From NCBI RefSeq assembly GCF_001467535.1, contig NZ_LNZC01000027.1, forward strand, positions 232,460-294,937: a stretch of DNA of 62,478 nt, written 5' to 3'. A program made the translations under genes and the position numbers. Below, piece by piece: positions 40,150 to 49,366 of the stretch. Source of the stretch: Legionella worsleiensis. Lineage in GTDB: Bacteria > Pseudomonadota > Gammaproteobacteria > Legionellales > Legionellaceae. Within the stretch, counting starts at the first letter, position 1, and every line of letters starts with the position of its first letter. The notes under the pieces are model-generated. The model worked only from the letters and a program-made list of their open reading frames with translations. It was not told the DNA's origin and made no database searches.

Positions 40150-41193
40150 TCAACTATTAAGAGGTAAATCCATAGTCTCGAATTTGTCGGACATTTCCCC
40201 GACGTATTCTGGATGATTGACCAGATCCAGTTTTTTTATAGCTTTTTGATTAAGATCAAAATAATCCAAGTGAACTGAAATCAAATTTTGATTTTCAGTG
40301 GATTGAAAATAATAAATACGGTGCGTTAAATCTGCAACGGTGCGCCAGATGGTTAATGAAGTGTTTTTTGCAGAATAAGGATAGGCGACGTTATTTAATA
40401 TCCCAAGTATTCCAGCCAGCTCCATATTTGTGGACTTAAGTTCGGGCAAGACTTTGGTGTAAAAGTGTGCACGTACAAAACGATGCGGTGAATTGGTTGA
40501 TCCGGGTAAGGGTCTGGTGCCGCCAAAAACTTTATATTGGGTTATTTTTTGTAACTGTTTATCGTAGGTCGGATCATTGGTTACCGTAGTGTAATCTCGA
40601 TTATGGTAGATTTTCAATGAACCGTTGATGTACTCAAATATCGCTGAATCGCCCGAAGCATCATCAAGAACAAGATGTAATTTTCCCCACTGTTGGGTAG
40701 CAGGATGAAAGTAGGGCGTTATCTGAATAGGATGTTTTTGAGTATATTGAACGGCATCGTTTACATTTTTAAAGTTATCCAGATAGTATTGCATCCATTG
40801 GGTTATAGAAAGACTTGGTTTGGATTCATCACGAGTGCCATAATCAGTTTCATCAAGCCAAAGTACATGAGCAGCTAGTCCCATTTCATTAAATCCATCC
40901 GTGGTGAAATCTTCATAGCCCGTTGCAACAATACTTCCATATTGCGATACCCAACTAATCCAGTTAGTACGAGACGAACTATCAGGGTCACAGCCAGAGC
41001 GTTTTATATTTTTGGGATACACAAGCAGATTAGTGGCCATGTCTTCATTCCAGTCCATACTTCGCCCAACCATAACTGCATTGTTATTGTCGGCGACCAG
41101 AACCCGGGTACAAGCAAAAGACACAAATACTGAGCACGATAAAATAGAAGACAGTACAAACAGCAGAAATCCTTTTCTTGGTGCTGCGGACAT
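40150..41193 (-). CDS. Exported choloylglycine hydrolase/penicillin V acylase family enzyme
   Basis: The frame extends to 41220, but AGGGGAGTAAAA precedes the ATG at 41193, which is preferred (347 residues). A signal peptide ends at FVSFA, leaving Cys as the first mature residue in CTRVLVADNNNAVMVGRSMDW. That Cys is the Ntn-hydrolase nucleophile, exposed by signal cleavage. Further family motifs are DGFNEMGLAAHVLWL, SGDSAIFEYINGS and TVTNDPTYDKQ. Members cleave amide bonds of bile salts, penicillin V or N-acyl homoserine lactones; the substrate here is not shown. Location is the periplasm or outside. Confidence 0.9.
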   Translation of the reverse strand: MSAAPRKGFLLFVLSSILSCSVFVSFACTRVLVADNNNAVMVGRSMDWNEDMATNLLVYPKNIKRSGCDPDSSSRTNWISWVSQYGSIVATGYEDFTTDGFNEMGLAAHVLWLDETDYGTRDESKPSLSITQWMQYYLDNFKNVNDAVQYTQKHPIQITPYFHPATQQWGKLHLVLDDASGDSAIFEYINGSLKIYHNRDYTTVTNDPTYDKQLQKITQYKVFGGTRPLPGSTNSPHRFVRAHFYTKVLPELKSTNMELAGILGILNNVAYPYSAKNTSLTIWRTVADLTHRIYYFQSTENQNLISVHLDYFDLNQKAIKKLDLVNHPEYVGEMSDKFETMDLPLNS

Positions 41194-41581
41194 TTTTACT
41201 CCCCTTAAATTAATTATCATCCTGGATTGTTAATTTTGAGCTGAATCAATAGGAGTATGTTATGGCCTGATGATTAAAGCAATAATATGGACTGTATTTG
41301 CTGTTATGATTTTTCTATTGTTTCAGCCAGTCGTGAATGTGGATCATTGTTTCTTCAAATGAATCAATATTTTTGTAGATTTAGACATTTTGAATATTTT
41401 TTTGTTGTGAACAAGAAGCTATTTTAAAAGATATGAGCTATGCTGTTTTTTATATCACAATATCTCTTTAAGAGAATAAATTTAAGTAATCTTTAAAGGC
41501 GTATTTACATAAACTGGATTTCTTGCAGAGAGATTGTTTGGGTATTTTACGAAAATCATTTAACCACTGGAGTGACACACT
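41194..41581. other. AT-rich intergenic region between divergent genes
   Basis: About 390 bases between the choloylglycine hydrolase-family gene (minus) and the Cys-rich exported gene (plus). It must hold both promoters, but no clear -35/-10 pair stands out and no gene is visible. Confidence 0.5.
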
Positions 41582-42154
41582 ATGAGTAGGGTTTCTTTAA
41601 AAAATGTTGTGGTTGCTGTGAGTTTTGTGTTGTTCTCATTATCCGCTTATTCCGCTGACACAGCATCTAAAAGTGAGTCTTTTCAATCGGTTTGTATTAA
41701 TTCCTGGATGAGTAAGGCCGAGCAGGTTGCTGATAAAGTGGATTATAAAAATTTTGGCGAGAAATATTGTGCCTGTGCATCTGGCCAGCCTATGGACAAT
41801 CAAGTAGCAATAAACAAAGCCATCCAGGTTTGCCTCTCTCAAACGTTATTGCATGATGCAATGGATTCCCTTGAGGAAGAAATAGGCCTGTCTGATGCCA
41901 AATCCAGTGATTTAAGTGAATACTGCCAAAACAGATGGGGATTAATTTATCCCAAGCAAACAGATGAAGAGAAAAAGTTTACCACTTCTTATTGCGCCTG
42001 TGCACAACCCAAACTGATGGAACTCATCAAAAAATCAGAAACTATTACCGACAAAGAATACGATGAAGCCATTGATTCTATTGCCGCAGACTGCTCTGGC
42101 GATCCAAAAGTCGAACAACAAGCTTATTCCATGCATAATACATCGGAGCATTAG
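41582..42154 (+). CDS. Exported protein with duplicated YCACA cysteine motif
   Basis: This 190-residue protein has a signal peptide at about 1-24 (SAYSA end). The mature part has two helical units, each with a lone Cys, a W, and a YCACA motif about 30-45 residues later (SVCINSWMSK...KYCACASGQP and YCQNRWGLIYP...SYCACAQPK), followed by a further Cys. This looks like an internal duplication stabilised by disulfides. I do not recognise the family. GGAG lies before the ATG. Confidence 0.75.
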   Translation: MSRVSLKNVVVAVSFVLFSLSAYSADTASKSESFQSVCINSWMSKAEQVADKVDYKNFGEKYCACASGQPMDNQVAINKAIQVCLSQTLLHDAMDSLEEEIGLSDAKSSDLSEYCQNRWGLIYPKQTDEEKKFTTSYCACAQPKLMELIKKSETITDKEYDEAIDSIAADCSGDPKVEQQAYSMHNTSEH

Positions 42155-42270
42155 AACTCACAGAAGAGTAACAAATTTAAGTCGCCACACCATCCTGATC
42201 TAGGAATTTTGAAGGGAAGGGGCGTGGCCCGTTTCAACAAAGTGTATTCATTAAGTCGCTCAATTATACT

Positions 42271-42300
42271 ACCCAAATCAATGAAAATGGTGATTTGGGT
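42271..42300. terminator. Bidirectional hairpin between convergent genes
   Basis: ACCCAAATCA (42271-42280) and TGATTTGGGT (42291-42300) are perfect 10-bp arms around a 10-base loop. The hairpin lies between the Cys-rich gene (plus) and pepN (minus), where a shared terminator is expected. T-runs are poor on both sides. Confidence 0.5.
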
Positions 42301-42313
42301 TAGATGAATTAAT

Positions 42314-44878
42314 TCATGATGCCATTGCTTTTTTTGCTGCGTTCTTTAAGTCATCAGATACAGCGTGAGTTGCAATACGCTGTAAACTTGATAGCATGAG
42401 TTGTCGTCTTGATTGTTCAAATTTATCTTTATTACTAAAGCAATCGGTTAAGCGTACCGCAAGTGTTGGATTTATTTTATCCAAAAGCAGAATGTTATCA
42501 GTAATGAGCTGATAGCCTCGTCCATGGTCTGCATGAAATCCATGAGGATTTTTAATAAACGTTTGCAATAATGCGTATACTTTGTTGGGATTTGACAGGT
42601 CAAAAGCAGGGCTATGAGTTAATTGTTCCACTCTTTGAACTACTGTAGGTGAGTGAATTGATGCCTGGATGTTTAGCCAGTAATTCATTGCGTTTGGATC
42701 ATTTTTCCAGTGTTGGTAGTATTCGTGTAACAAAACATCCAGTTTATTGGAGTCCATCTCACCCAAAAGCTTAAGCGCTGAGCATGTTTGAGTCATATTG
42801 GTGCTCAAACTGTTTTTAAATTGCAACTCCAGTGCAGCTTCAGTTTGCGCTGGTTCGTTCCATCGAATGTAGGTAAGGCAGGTTTCTTTTAATCGTCTTA
42901 CTCCTGCATCTTTAATATCAAAAATAGAAAACTGCGGTGACTTTATCGGTTTTTGTGTAAGCAATTCATGATAACGCTGTAATAAATCAGGTTTTAGTTC
43001 ATAAGCCAGTGCCTGCTGAATCAGTTGGCGTGCTTTAGCAATGCATGCAAAATCAACCGTGTCTAATTCAAGAGTTAAATCAGATTCTGAGGGTAAAGTA
43101 AGCAGTTCAGCTTGCAACCATTCATTAAGTGAATCATCGGTTATTATTGCTTTGTAATGTTCAAAAAACGATGCCGAAAAAGCCATTGGGGCACCGGAAC
43201 AATAGCGTTTAACCAGCAGCGTGATCATTGATTTTGCTGCTTCATTACGATTATAAATGTTCGTATCGTGCCGCATAATGACCGCTAATTGCTCTTCAGA
43301 GTAAGGGTATTTTAGATATACAGGTGCAGAAAAACTGCGCAACAATGACGGAATAGGGCGGGTTTTAATTTCATTAAATGTTAATTCTATATCGGGTTGA
43401 TCCACCACGATTAAGGTATCCCCTTTAATTTCATTGCCGTCACTATCCAATAATCCGATAAGCAAAGGGATAGGTCTGGCTTTTTGGTCTGTGATTTTTA
43501 CGTTTAAGGTATACCGTTGTGTGTGTTCATTGTAATCATCTTTAATCTGTAATTCAGGAATTCCTGACTCAGTAAACCATAATAAAAAAGCACTGACATC
43601 AATCCCGCTTGTATCACTGATGGATGCTAACATCTGCTCAAGAGTAATCGCACAACCATCATGTTTTTTTAAAAATACAGTTATTGCCTGATCAAATACT
43701 TTTCTACCCAACACGAGCATCATCATACGAAAAATATCGGCACTTTTCTCATAAGCTGCAGCGGTGTATAAACTTCTGACCGCAGTATAAGAACTTGGCC
43801 TTGGTGGGCGTGGGTCGAGATTTTTACCGTCGAGTATTCTTATCAAATCCGTTCCGAATAATTCTTCACGAAACAGTGCTGCCCGAAACGTGGTTAATCC
43901 TTCCTTAAAGGACAAATTAAACCAATCCCTGATAGTTACTCTGTTGCCAGACCAATAATGAAAAAACTCATGTGCTACAACCTCAAGAACTCTTAAAATT
44001 CCCATGTCCGTTGTATTTTCAGGAGTAGCATATAAATTGGCAGTATTAAACAAATTCAATCCAGTAGGTTCCGAAGCACCCGAGGCATACTTATCGACAC
44101 CTGCAACCATATGCTGATACAGATCGCATTCGAGGTTATATGTACGCTCATCCCAGGCCATCGCCGCAGCAATGACTTCTTTGGCAAACTCACATTGTTT
44201 TACAGTTTTTTGGGGAACATAAAAAATAATGGGCAAATTCCTGCCTGAGCGAGTAGTAAAATGCGTTACAGAACGCTGTAAATTACCTGCAACCAGAGCA
44301 AATAAATAACTTGGTTTAGGAACATCATCCATCCAGGTAACGGAATGAAGCCCATCAGGTATTTTTTTTTTGTTGATTTCAATTCCATTACACAACAGCA
44401 CAGGATAGTCCTGTTCCTTAGCGATGATTGTTGTTTTATACGTTGCCAAATTATCCGGTCGGTCAAGACAATATAAAACTCGTCGCAATCCTTCTGTTTC
44501 AGCTTTTACAAGAATTGTTCCTTCGGTTTTGTATAAACCAAATAAGTCTGTATTTTCACCAAGAAGGCTTGTGGTTGTAAGGATAAAAGGAGTTTTTAGA
44601 GAGACATTCTTGACGATTAGTGCATGTTTTTTTAGCTCGTAGTTTGCTTTATCCAGTGGCTCGTTGTTAAGGGCAATTGAAGTTAATGTGATGTTTTCTC
44701 CATCCAAAATCAACTCTTTGGCATGAGGTTTAACCTTGGGGTTAGGTATTACTGTTATGGAGGCTTTGGTTTGCACCGGATCTTTTGATAAATCAATTTC
44801 CAAATCGACATGGCTAATAAAATAATCAGGAACTTTATAATCCTTTAGATTAAAGATTTTTATTCTGTTTGGCTTCAT
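42314..44878 (-). CDS. pepN: Aminopeptidase N (M1 family) with variant exopeptidase motif
   Basis: This 854-residue zinc metallopeptidase removes N-terminal residues from peptides. The zinc site HEFFH is at 303-307 with the third ligand Glu at 326 (NLSFKEG), the expected HExxH-x18-E. GNRVTIRDWF follows. The exopeptidase motif, normally GAMEN before MENKGLN, reads GASEP at 267-271 (YASGASEPTGLNLF). The Glu is kept, but Met and Asn are replaced. Length and later domains match E. coli PepN. There is no signal peptide, so it is cytosolic. Confidence 0.88.
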   Translation of the reverse strand: MKPNRIKIFNLKDYKVPDYFISHVDLEIDLSKDPVQTKASITVIPNPKVKPHAKELILDGENITLTSIALNNEPLDKANYELKKHALIVKNVSLKTPFILTTTSLLGENTDLFGLYKTEGTILVKAETEGLRRVLYCLDRPDNLATYKTTIIAKEQDYPVLLCNGIEINKKKIPDGLHSVTWMDDVPKPSYLFALVAGNLQRSVTHFTTRSGRNLPIIFYVPQKTVKQCEFAKEVIAAAMAWDERTYNLECDLYQHMVAGVDKYASGASEPTGLNLFNTANLYATPENTTDMGILRVLEVVAHEFFHYWSGNRVTIRDWFNLSFKEGLTTFRAALFREELFGTDLIRILDGKNLDPRPPRPSSYTAVRSLYTAAAYEKSADIFRMMMLVLGRKVFDQAITVFLKKHDGCAITLEQMLASISDTSGIDVSAFLLWFTESGIPELQIKDDYNEHTQRYTLNVKITDQKARPIPLLIGLLDSDGNEIKGDTLIVVDQPDIELTFNEIKTRPIPSLLRSFSAPVYLKYPYSEEQLAVIMRHDTNIYNRNEAAKSMITLLVKRYCSGAPMAFSASFFEHYKAIITDDSLNEWLQAELLTLPSESDLTLELDTVDFACIAKARQLIQQALAYELKPDLLQRYHELLTQKPIKSPQFSIFDIKDAGVRRLKETCLTYIRWNEPAQTEAALELQFKNSLSTNMTQTCSALKLLGEMDSNKLDVLLHEYYQHWKNDPNAMNYWLNIQASIHSPTVVQRVEQLTHSPAFDLSNPNKVYALLQTFIKNPHGFHADHGRGYQLITDNILLLDKINPTLAVRLTDCFSNKDKFEQSRRQLMLSSLQRIATHAVSDDLKNAAKKAMAS

Positions 44879-44978
44879 TCTTAGTGGAGTCCTTTTATCT
44901 AAACGCTAATCAAGATTATGCTTATTTTTTTTATAAATATAGGGGCTTGTACTAATTTTCTAAAACTTGGCTTTGGCA

Positions 44979-45260
44979 TCAGGGTACTCTGCATATGATA
45001 CTCCACCAATTAATTTTTTTAACATCCAGAAGAGTGTTAAACAACCTCCCATTAGAAAGAACGTAAAGATCCCTCTCAAGCAGCGATTTTACGAAGTTGG
45101 CTTGATTCTCATGTACTGCCAACTTTTTCAGATAGGATTTTAAACATAGACGTCGCAGTTGCACACCGTTGTGCGAAACTACATATTCCTGATCCTCGTT
45201 CAGAACGAGATGCTCTGATATCAGCGACTGCATTAGTTCATGGTCTAATAGTAGTAACAA
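44979..45260 (-). CDS. Possible small hypothetical protein
   Basis: A 93-codon frame starts ATG-CTA-CTA and is helix-rich (LVLNEDQEYVVSHNGVQLRR). No family is recognised and no good Shine-Dalgarno is seen. It sits in a 790-base gap between pepN and the CxxCH gene. Codon use is compatible with coding, but the call is weak. Confidence 0.35.
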   Translation of the reverse strand: MLLLLDHELMQSLISEHLVLNEDQEYVVSHNGVQLRRLCLKSYLKKLAVHENQANFVKSLLERDLYVLSNGRLFNTLLDVKKINWWSIICRVP

Positions 45261-45332
45261 AGAAATATTAAAGATTTCAAAGAGACAGGTGTAGAGCTTC
45301 TTGACCCTTGGGAAATTGTTATTTAACGTCAG

Positions 45333-45494
45333 TTATGGATAAGCTGAGGATACAGTTGCTCCATTCGGGTTACCCAGTATGCCAGCCATGATTATTGCAA
45401 CCTGTTTACTTATTGGCGCTGCATCGGTAGCATGAGCAGAAAAGGTAATTGTTGGGATAATGTTATTGACTGGATAAAAAATATTTGTGATCAA
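45333..45494 (-). other. Short coding-like frame, possible remnant
   Basis: A 53-codon minus-strand frame starting at TTG reads LITNIFYPVNNIIPTITFSA and ends ...NPNGATVSSAYP. The frame is open further upstream to a stop at about 45519. It has residue use like an exported protein but no ATG and no Shine-Dalgarno. It may be the tail of a decayed gene. Confidence 0.25.
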
Positions 45495-45668
45495 TTTTTC
45501 TTCGCAGGGACGACCCTGTTATGTTATTAATTCATTGAGGACGGCCTCGTTTTTAGAGGCAACCTATGTCTTGGATTGTTTACGTTCTTGCCAATTTCAG
45601 CGAGACTGCTTCTAAAAGCAAACGCTCTTATATTGGATTTATCATTTCTGAAATTTGGGAACAATAAT

Positions 45669-47195
45669 ATGAACATTGTAAAGATAATAATTCTATCAAT
45701 ATTATTTCATTCAATCACTAACGCACGATGCGTCATTTATTATAACGATTTACCTCTGACAAAATCAAAGCTTGACGCTGTAAGCGTTCTATTAAATCAA
45801 GAGTCAACATGTCCTGAATCAATACAGAGTTTTAAGCGGTTAATAAAGAATAATAATTTACAGATTAAGACCAGCATGGTAGCTAATCGAGGTAAAAACA
45901 ATCCTTATTTAGGAAGTTTTAGTTTTTTTGAGTCAATTACAGGAACAATGCAAAATGGCTTTCAAATAAATCCTGGGAGCTTTTATCTTGGTTATTTTTC
46001 AAAACTTGAACAAGACGAAATCAAACTAGATTACTTGCCAGAAAAAAACAAACTATTAATTGAGCTTATCGCTTGGGATAGAAAAAAATGCCTTTTTAAT
46101 TTTTATGAATTACGTGGTATAGATTCTACAAAAACACGTTGGTATTATCGCGGCAACTCTGAAGATGCCTTATTAGATAATCAATATTTATATCGAGACA
46201 CTCCACCAAATTCAACAAAGTTCGGAAAAAGAATGCGCTGCTCTGCCTGCCATAACTCAGGTGGACCAATAATGAAAGAGATTAAAACGCCACATAACGA
46301 TTGGTGGAATAATTCAAACCAACTCATTTTTTTACCTAATAATCCTGATGATGAAATTAATTTACTGATAAATGATATAGTAGATGCACAAATATTTTCA
46401 AATGAGGTTCTTTCTGGAATAAAAAAATTAAATAAAAGCGTTCCTTTTAATACCTTCAAGCGCACACTAACTCTCCAGGAACAGTTGCGCCCATTGTTTT
46501 GTACTTCTGAGATCAATATTGAGTCTAACAAAACATCAGGAATTCTTGATCCTGTTACGATCCCTTCGGGATTCTGGCTCAACCCTCTACTTGATGAAGT
46601 TAAAATAGTTATACCAGCGCAAGCATACCAAAAATTGCTAATAGAAAATAAAATGCAATTTCCAGAAACCAAACTAAGCGATGCAGATCATGCTTGGCTC
46701 ACTCCAGTCAATGGAATAGGTGATATAAATTCTATAAGACATCTGATTAAGAATAAGATTATTACTCGACATTTTGTGCAGAGTGTTTTGATGATTGATT
46801 ATTCACACCCTTTATTTTCAAAACAACGATGCGACCTTTTAAAGCTGATCCCAGCTAAACCTGATTACGATTGGGTTAACATTTTTATTAATAGACTATA
46901 TCAGGTCCAAGAACAGCAACCAAAAGCCTTGCTATTAGCGTCTTATTTAACAAACAACAAAAAGTACAATCAGAAATATTTTCAACAAGTGCTACATCAG
47001 TATAAAAACAAAATTAATATGGCGATAAAATCAGATCATGGTCTTCAAGAAATGTTTAATCAACTGCTACAAACGAGACAAGATGTTTTTGAGAATGAAT
47101 TATCGAATAACCCTTTAGGACAAATTTTGGAGCCTGGATTTAGAGTAATTTTTCCTGAACCCCTTAGGTCTGATTATCAAAATAATCAGACCTAA
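45669..47195 (+). CDS. Exported hypothetical protein with a CxxCH heme-type motif
   Basis: The open frame begins at 45576, but ATG 45669 gives a proper signal peptide (MNIVKIIILSILFHSITNARC), so 508 residues are likely. The only recognisable motif is RMRCSACHNSGGPIMKEI, a CxxCH site as in c-type cytochromes, in a context like predicted cytochrome-c-related proteins. A single heme could be attached in the periplasm. No other domain is recognised. The last codons form one arm of a long perfect hairpin. Confidence 0.7.
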   Translation: MNIVKIIILSILFHSITNARCVIYYNDLPLTKSKLDAVSVLLNQESTCPESIQSFKRLIKNNNLQIKTSMVANRGKNNPYLGSFSFFESITGTMQNGFQINPGSFYLGYFSKLEQDEIKLDYLPEKNKLLIELIAWDRKKCLFNFYELRGIDSTKTRWYYRGNSEDALLDNQYLYRDTPPNSTKFGKRMRCSACHNSGGPIMKEIKTPHNDWWNNSNQLIFLPNNPDDEINLLINDIVDAQIFSNEVLSGIKKLNKSVPFNTFKRTLTLQEQLRPLFCTSEINIESNKTSGILDPVTIPSGFWLNPLLDEVKIVIPAQAYQKLLIENKMQFPETKLSDADHAWLTPVNGIGDINSIRHLIKNKIITRHFVQSVLMIDYSHPLFSKQRCDLLKLIPAKPDYDWVNIFINRLYQVQEQQPKALLLASYLTNNKKYNQKYFQQVLHQYKNKINMAIKSDHGLQEMFNQLLQTRQDVFENELSNNPLGQILEPGFRVIFPEPLRSDYQNNQT

Positions 47196-47199
47196 GGGG
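47160..47199 (+). terminator. Long perfect hairpin spanning the stop codon of the CxxCH gene
   Basis: An 18-bp perfect stem lies at 47160-47177 and 47182-47199 (CCCCTTAGGTCTGATTAT with its complement) with a 4-base CAAA loop. The arms encode the final residues PLRSDYQNNQT and include the stop codon (47193-47195). No T-run follows, so it may be a transcript-end stabiliser or a small repeat. Confidence 0.6.
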
Positions 47200-47278
47200 T
47201 GTGCTAACCTCATAGAGTTTCACCAAATCATGAATCAAGCTATGATTGGAGTATTTCTTGTTTAAGGACGAATTTTAT

Positions 47279-48127
47279 ATGACCACCTACATTTTCCCCG
47301 GCCAAGGATCGCAAGTAGTCGGTATGGGAAGCGAATTGTTTCAGGAATTTAATTCATACGTCGCCGAAGCAAATACGATTCTAGGGTACGATTTAATTGA
47401 TTTATGCATGAATGACACACAACAGTTGTTAAGCCAAACTCAATTTACTCAACCAGCTTTATACGTAGTCAATGCGTTATCTTATTTAAAAAGAATTCAA
47501 GAACATCCTCAAAAACCAGACTTTGTCGCTGGACACAGCTTAGGTGAATACAATGCGCTATTTGCAGCTGAGGTCTTTGATTTTACAACTGGTTTAAAAC
47601 TGGTACAAAAACGTGGCGAGTTGATGAGTAAGACTCAAGGTGGTGGAATGGCCGCTGTTATAGGTTTGAGTGCGGAACAGGTGAACGCTGTGTTACAGCA
47701 GCATCAGCTGACAACCTTAAGTATTGCGAATTACAACAGCTATACTCAAAGTGTTGTTTCAGGTCCTGCGCAAGCTATTTTGCATGCACAATCTATTTTT
47801 GTAGCCGCAGGAGCGATGGCCTATATCCCCTTAAAAGTAAGTGGTGCGTTTCATTCATCTTATATGAGCGATGCACAAAAATTATTTTCTTCGTATATCA
47901 ATCAGTTTAGCTTTGCTAAGCCATCTATCCCTGTTATTTCTAATATTAATGCCAGCCCCATGATTACTGATGAAATTTCACGTTGCCTTGAACATCAAAT
48001 CACCCATCCGGTAAACTGGTTACAGACAATTGAGTATTTGCTGGATCACGGTGAAAAAGAATTTGTAGAAATAGGGCCCAAAAAAATACTTACCAATCTT
48101 GTGAATAATATTAAAGTGGGTATGTAG
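47279..48127 (+). CDS. Malonyl-CoA:ACP transacylase family protein (FabD-like)
   Basis: The ATG at 47279 with AAGGA upstream is preferred over 47246 (282 residues). YIFPGQGSQVVGMG, AGHSLGEYNALFAA (catalytic Ser in GHSLG), SVVSGP, and VSGAFHSSYM (catalytic His region) define an acyltransferase of the FabD type. It is shorter than E. coli FabD and stands alone rather than in a fab cluster, so it may be a trans-acting acyltransferase for a polyketide or fatty-acid path, or a second FabD. The sequence does not settle this. Confidence 0.85.
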   Translation: MTTYIFPGQGSQVVGMGSELFQEFNSYVAEANTILGYDLIDLCMNDTQQLLSQTQFTQPALYVVNALSYLKRIQEHPQKPDFVAGHSLGEYNALFAAEVFDFTTGLKLVQKRGELMSKTQGGGMAAVIGLSAEQVNAVLQQHQLTTLSIANYNSYTQSVVSGPAQAILHAQSIFVAAGAMAYIPLKVSGAFHSSYMSDAQKLFSSYINQFSFAKPSIPVISNINASPMITDEISRCLEHQITHPVNWLQTIEYLLDHGEKEFVEIGPKKILTNLVNNIKVGM

Positions 48128-48156
48128 GCCCTATTCTGCTCAGCAACTGTGTAGAG

Positions 48157-48678
48157 CTAGTTCTGATGATAAATACAGGACATATGAGTTTGACTTATCT
48201 CATTATCCATTGCACTAGTTTGAAGGTCAGTTCCTTCAATGAGTAATTGATTATTTTTTTTAGTCATGGTGACTCGACTAAAAAATGAGTGAAACGACTC
48301 CGCTTCACCTAAATAATGAGCTGAATTAATAAAAACTAATGCTGAATGATCTTTGTTCCATTGAGTTAGTGTTGTCGCATGCATTGATTGCTTTATTTTA
48401 GCGGACTCGCTACCCTCAAGTGATCCTATGTCGTATTGTTCAGTAAAAAAACCATATGAGATTTTAATATGGTCTCCTTGATGATGGATGGTAATATCTA
48501 TTGCCGGAGTGTTATCACACTCCCCTTCCCAAACTCCTGAAAAATTTACAGATTCATTTGTTGAAGAATCAGCTGATTCTGATTTTACTGCATTAAGTTT
48601 GTGTTGAAACCAGGGCAAAGCCCATAAAGTATTTACATGAAAAGCTAATATTATAAAAATTGCATTTATTATTTTCAT
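48157..48678 (-). CDS. Secreted hypothetical protein
   Basis: This 173-residue protein has a signal peptide at about 1-20 (LWALP). The mature part begins with a Ser/Asn-rich linker, then VNFSGVWEGECDN and alternating beta-strand segments (IDITIHHQGDHIKISYG, SALVFINSAHYLG, NQLLIEGTDLQ). Its two cysteines could pair. The GVWEGEC start resembles lipocalin-like barrels, but I would not name it. Confidence 0.7.
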   Translation of the reverse strand: MKIINAIFIILAFHVNTLWALPWFQHKLNAVKSESADSSTNESVNFSGVWEGECDNTPAIDITIHHQGDHIKISYGFFTEQYDIGSLEGSESAKIKQSMHATTLTQWNKDHSALVFINSAHYLGEAESFHSFFSRVTMTKKNNQLLIEGTDLQTSAMDNEISQTHMSCIYHQN

Positions 48679-48819
48679 CAGAACATCCTTTTATTCTAAA
48701 GATACCGAGTTTACTGACCGTATACTCATAATACTCATAAGGAAGCAGGCATTAAAGTCACAGACAACAATATAATTAATTTATAATCTCACCCTATTAC
48801 CATATTGAGCTGAATATTT

Positions 48820-48859
48820 CGGGTTCTGTGGAAGAAACGCCAAAAGTGCCTAATCTGAG
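48820..48859 (+). repeat. Left terminal inverted repeat of the Tn3-family element
   Basis: It starts CGGGTTCTGTGGAAG and ends CTAATCTGAG. Compared with the right end, it differs at three positions. Confidence 0.85.
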
Positions 48860-48899
48860 ATAATGACCTAAATCAATGGAAAGATGATCAAATTTTTTA

Positions 48900-49346
48900 T
48901 TATTTATCTATTTGCATTGCTAAATGTGGAAAGCCATCTTCTTCATAGATCTCTCCATGCACTTTAAACCCAAAGTTTTCATAAAATTGCTTTAAATAAG
49001 CCCGAGCAGAACATTGAATGCTAATTCCTGGAAAATTAATATCACAGTAAGCTAATAATTCTCCAATCAATTTTTTTCCATATCCTTTGGCACGAACAGT
49101 TCGTCCAGTAGCTACCCGACCAAATACAATATAATTTTCAATACTATTAGGAGGAAATAGACGAAGATAAGCTACCAATTGATCATTCTTCATACCTAAT
49201 AAATGCAATGCAACAGCATCTTTTCCATCTGGGTCAAGATAAGCACCGTTCTGTTCCACTACAAATACATCGGCACGTAATGCAAGAACAGCATAAAGCT
49301 GTTCAACAGTTAATTCAGAAAATTTATACCAATTAAAATGAATCAT
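48900..49346 (-). CDS. elaA: ElaA-type GNAT acetyltransferase (transposon passenger)
   Basis: The start at ATG 49346 (148 residues) gives the canonical MIHFNWYKFSELTVEQLYAV; the longer frame to 49400 would overlap the resolvase remnant. ALRADVFVVEQNGAYLDPDG, VFGRVATGRTVRAKGYGKKL (acetyl-CoA loop), IQCSARAYLKQFYENFGF and EEDGFPHLAMQ match E. coli ElaA nearly segment by segment. The substrate is unknown. It lies wholly between the Tn3-type inverted repeats, so it appears to travel with the element. Confidence 0.88.
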   Translation of the reverse strand: MIHFNWYKFSELTVEQLYAVLALRADVFVVEQNGAYLDPDGKDAVALHLLGMKNDQLVAYLRLFPPNSIENYIVFGRVATGRTVRAKGYGKKLIGELLAYCDINFPGISIQCSARAYLKQFYENFGFKVHGEIYEEDGFPHLAMQIDK

Positions 49347-49366
49347 GAGATGCCTGTGGTCTATTT

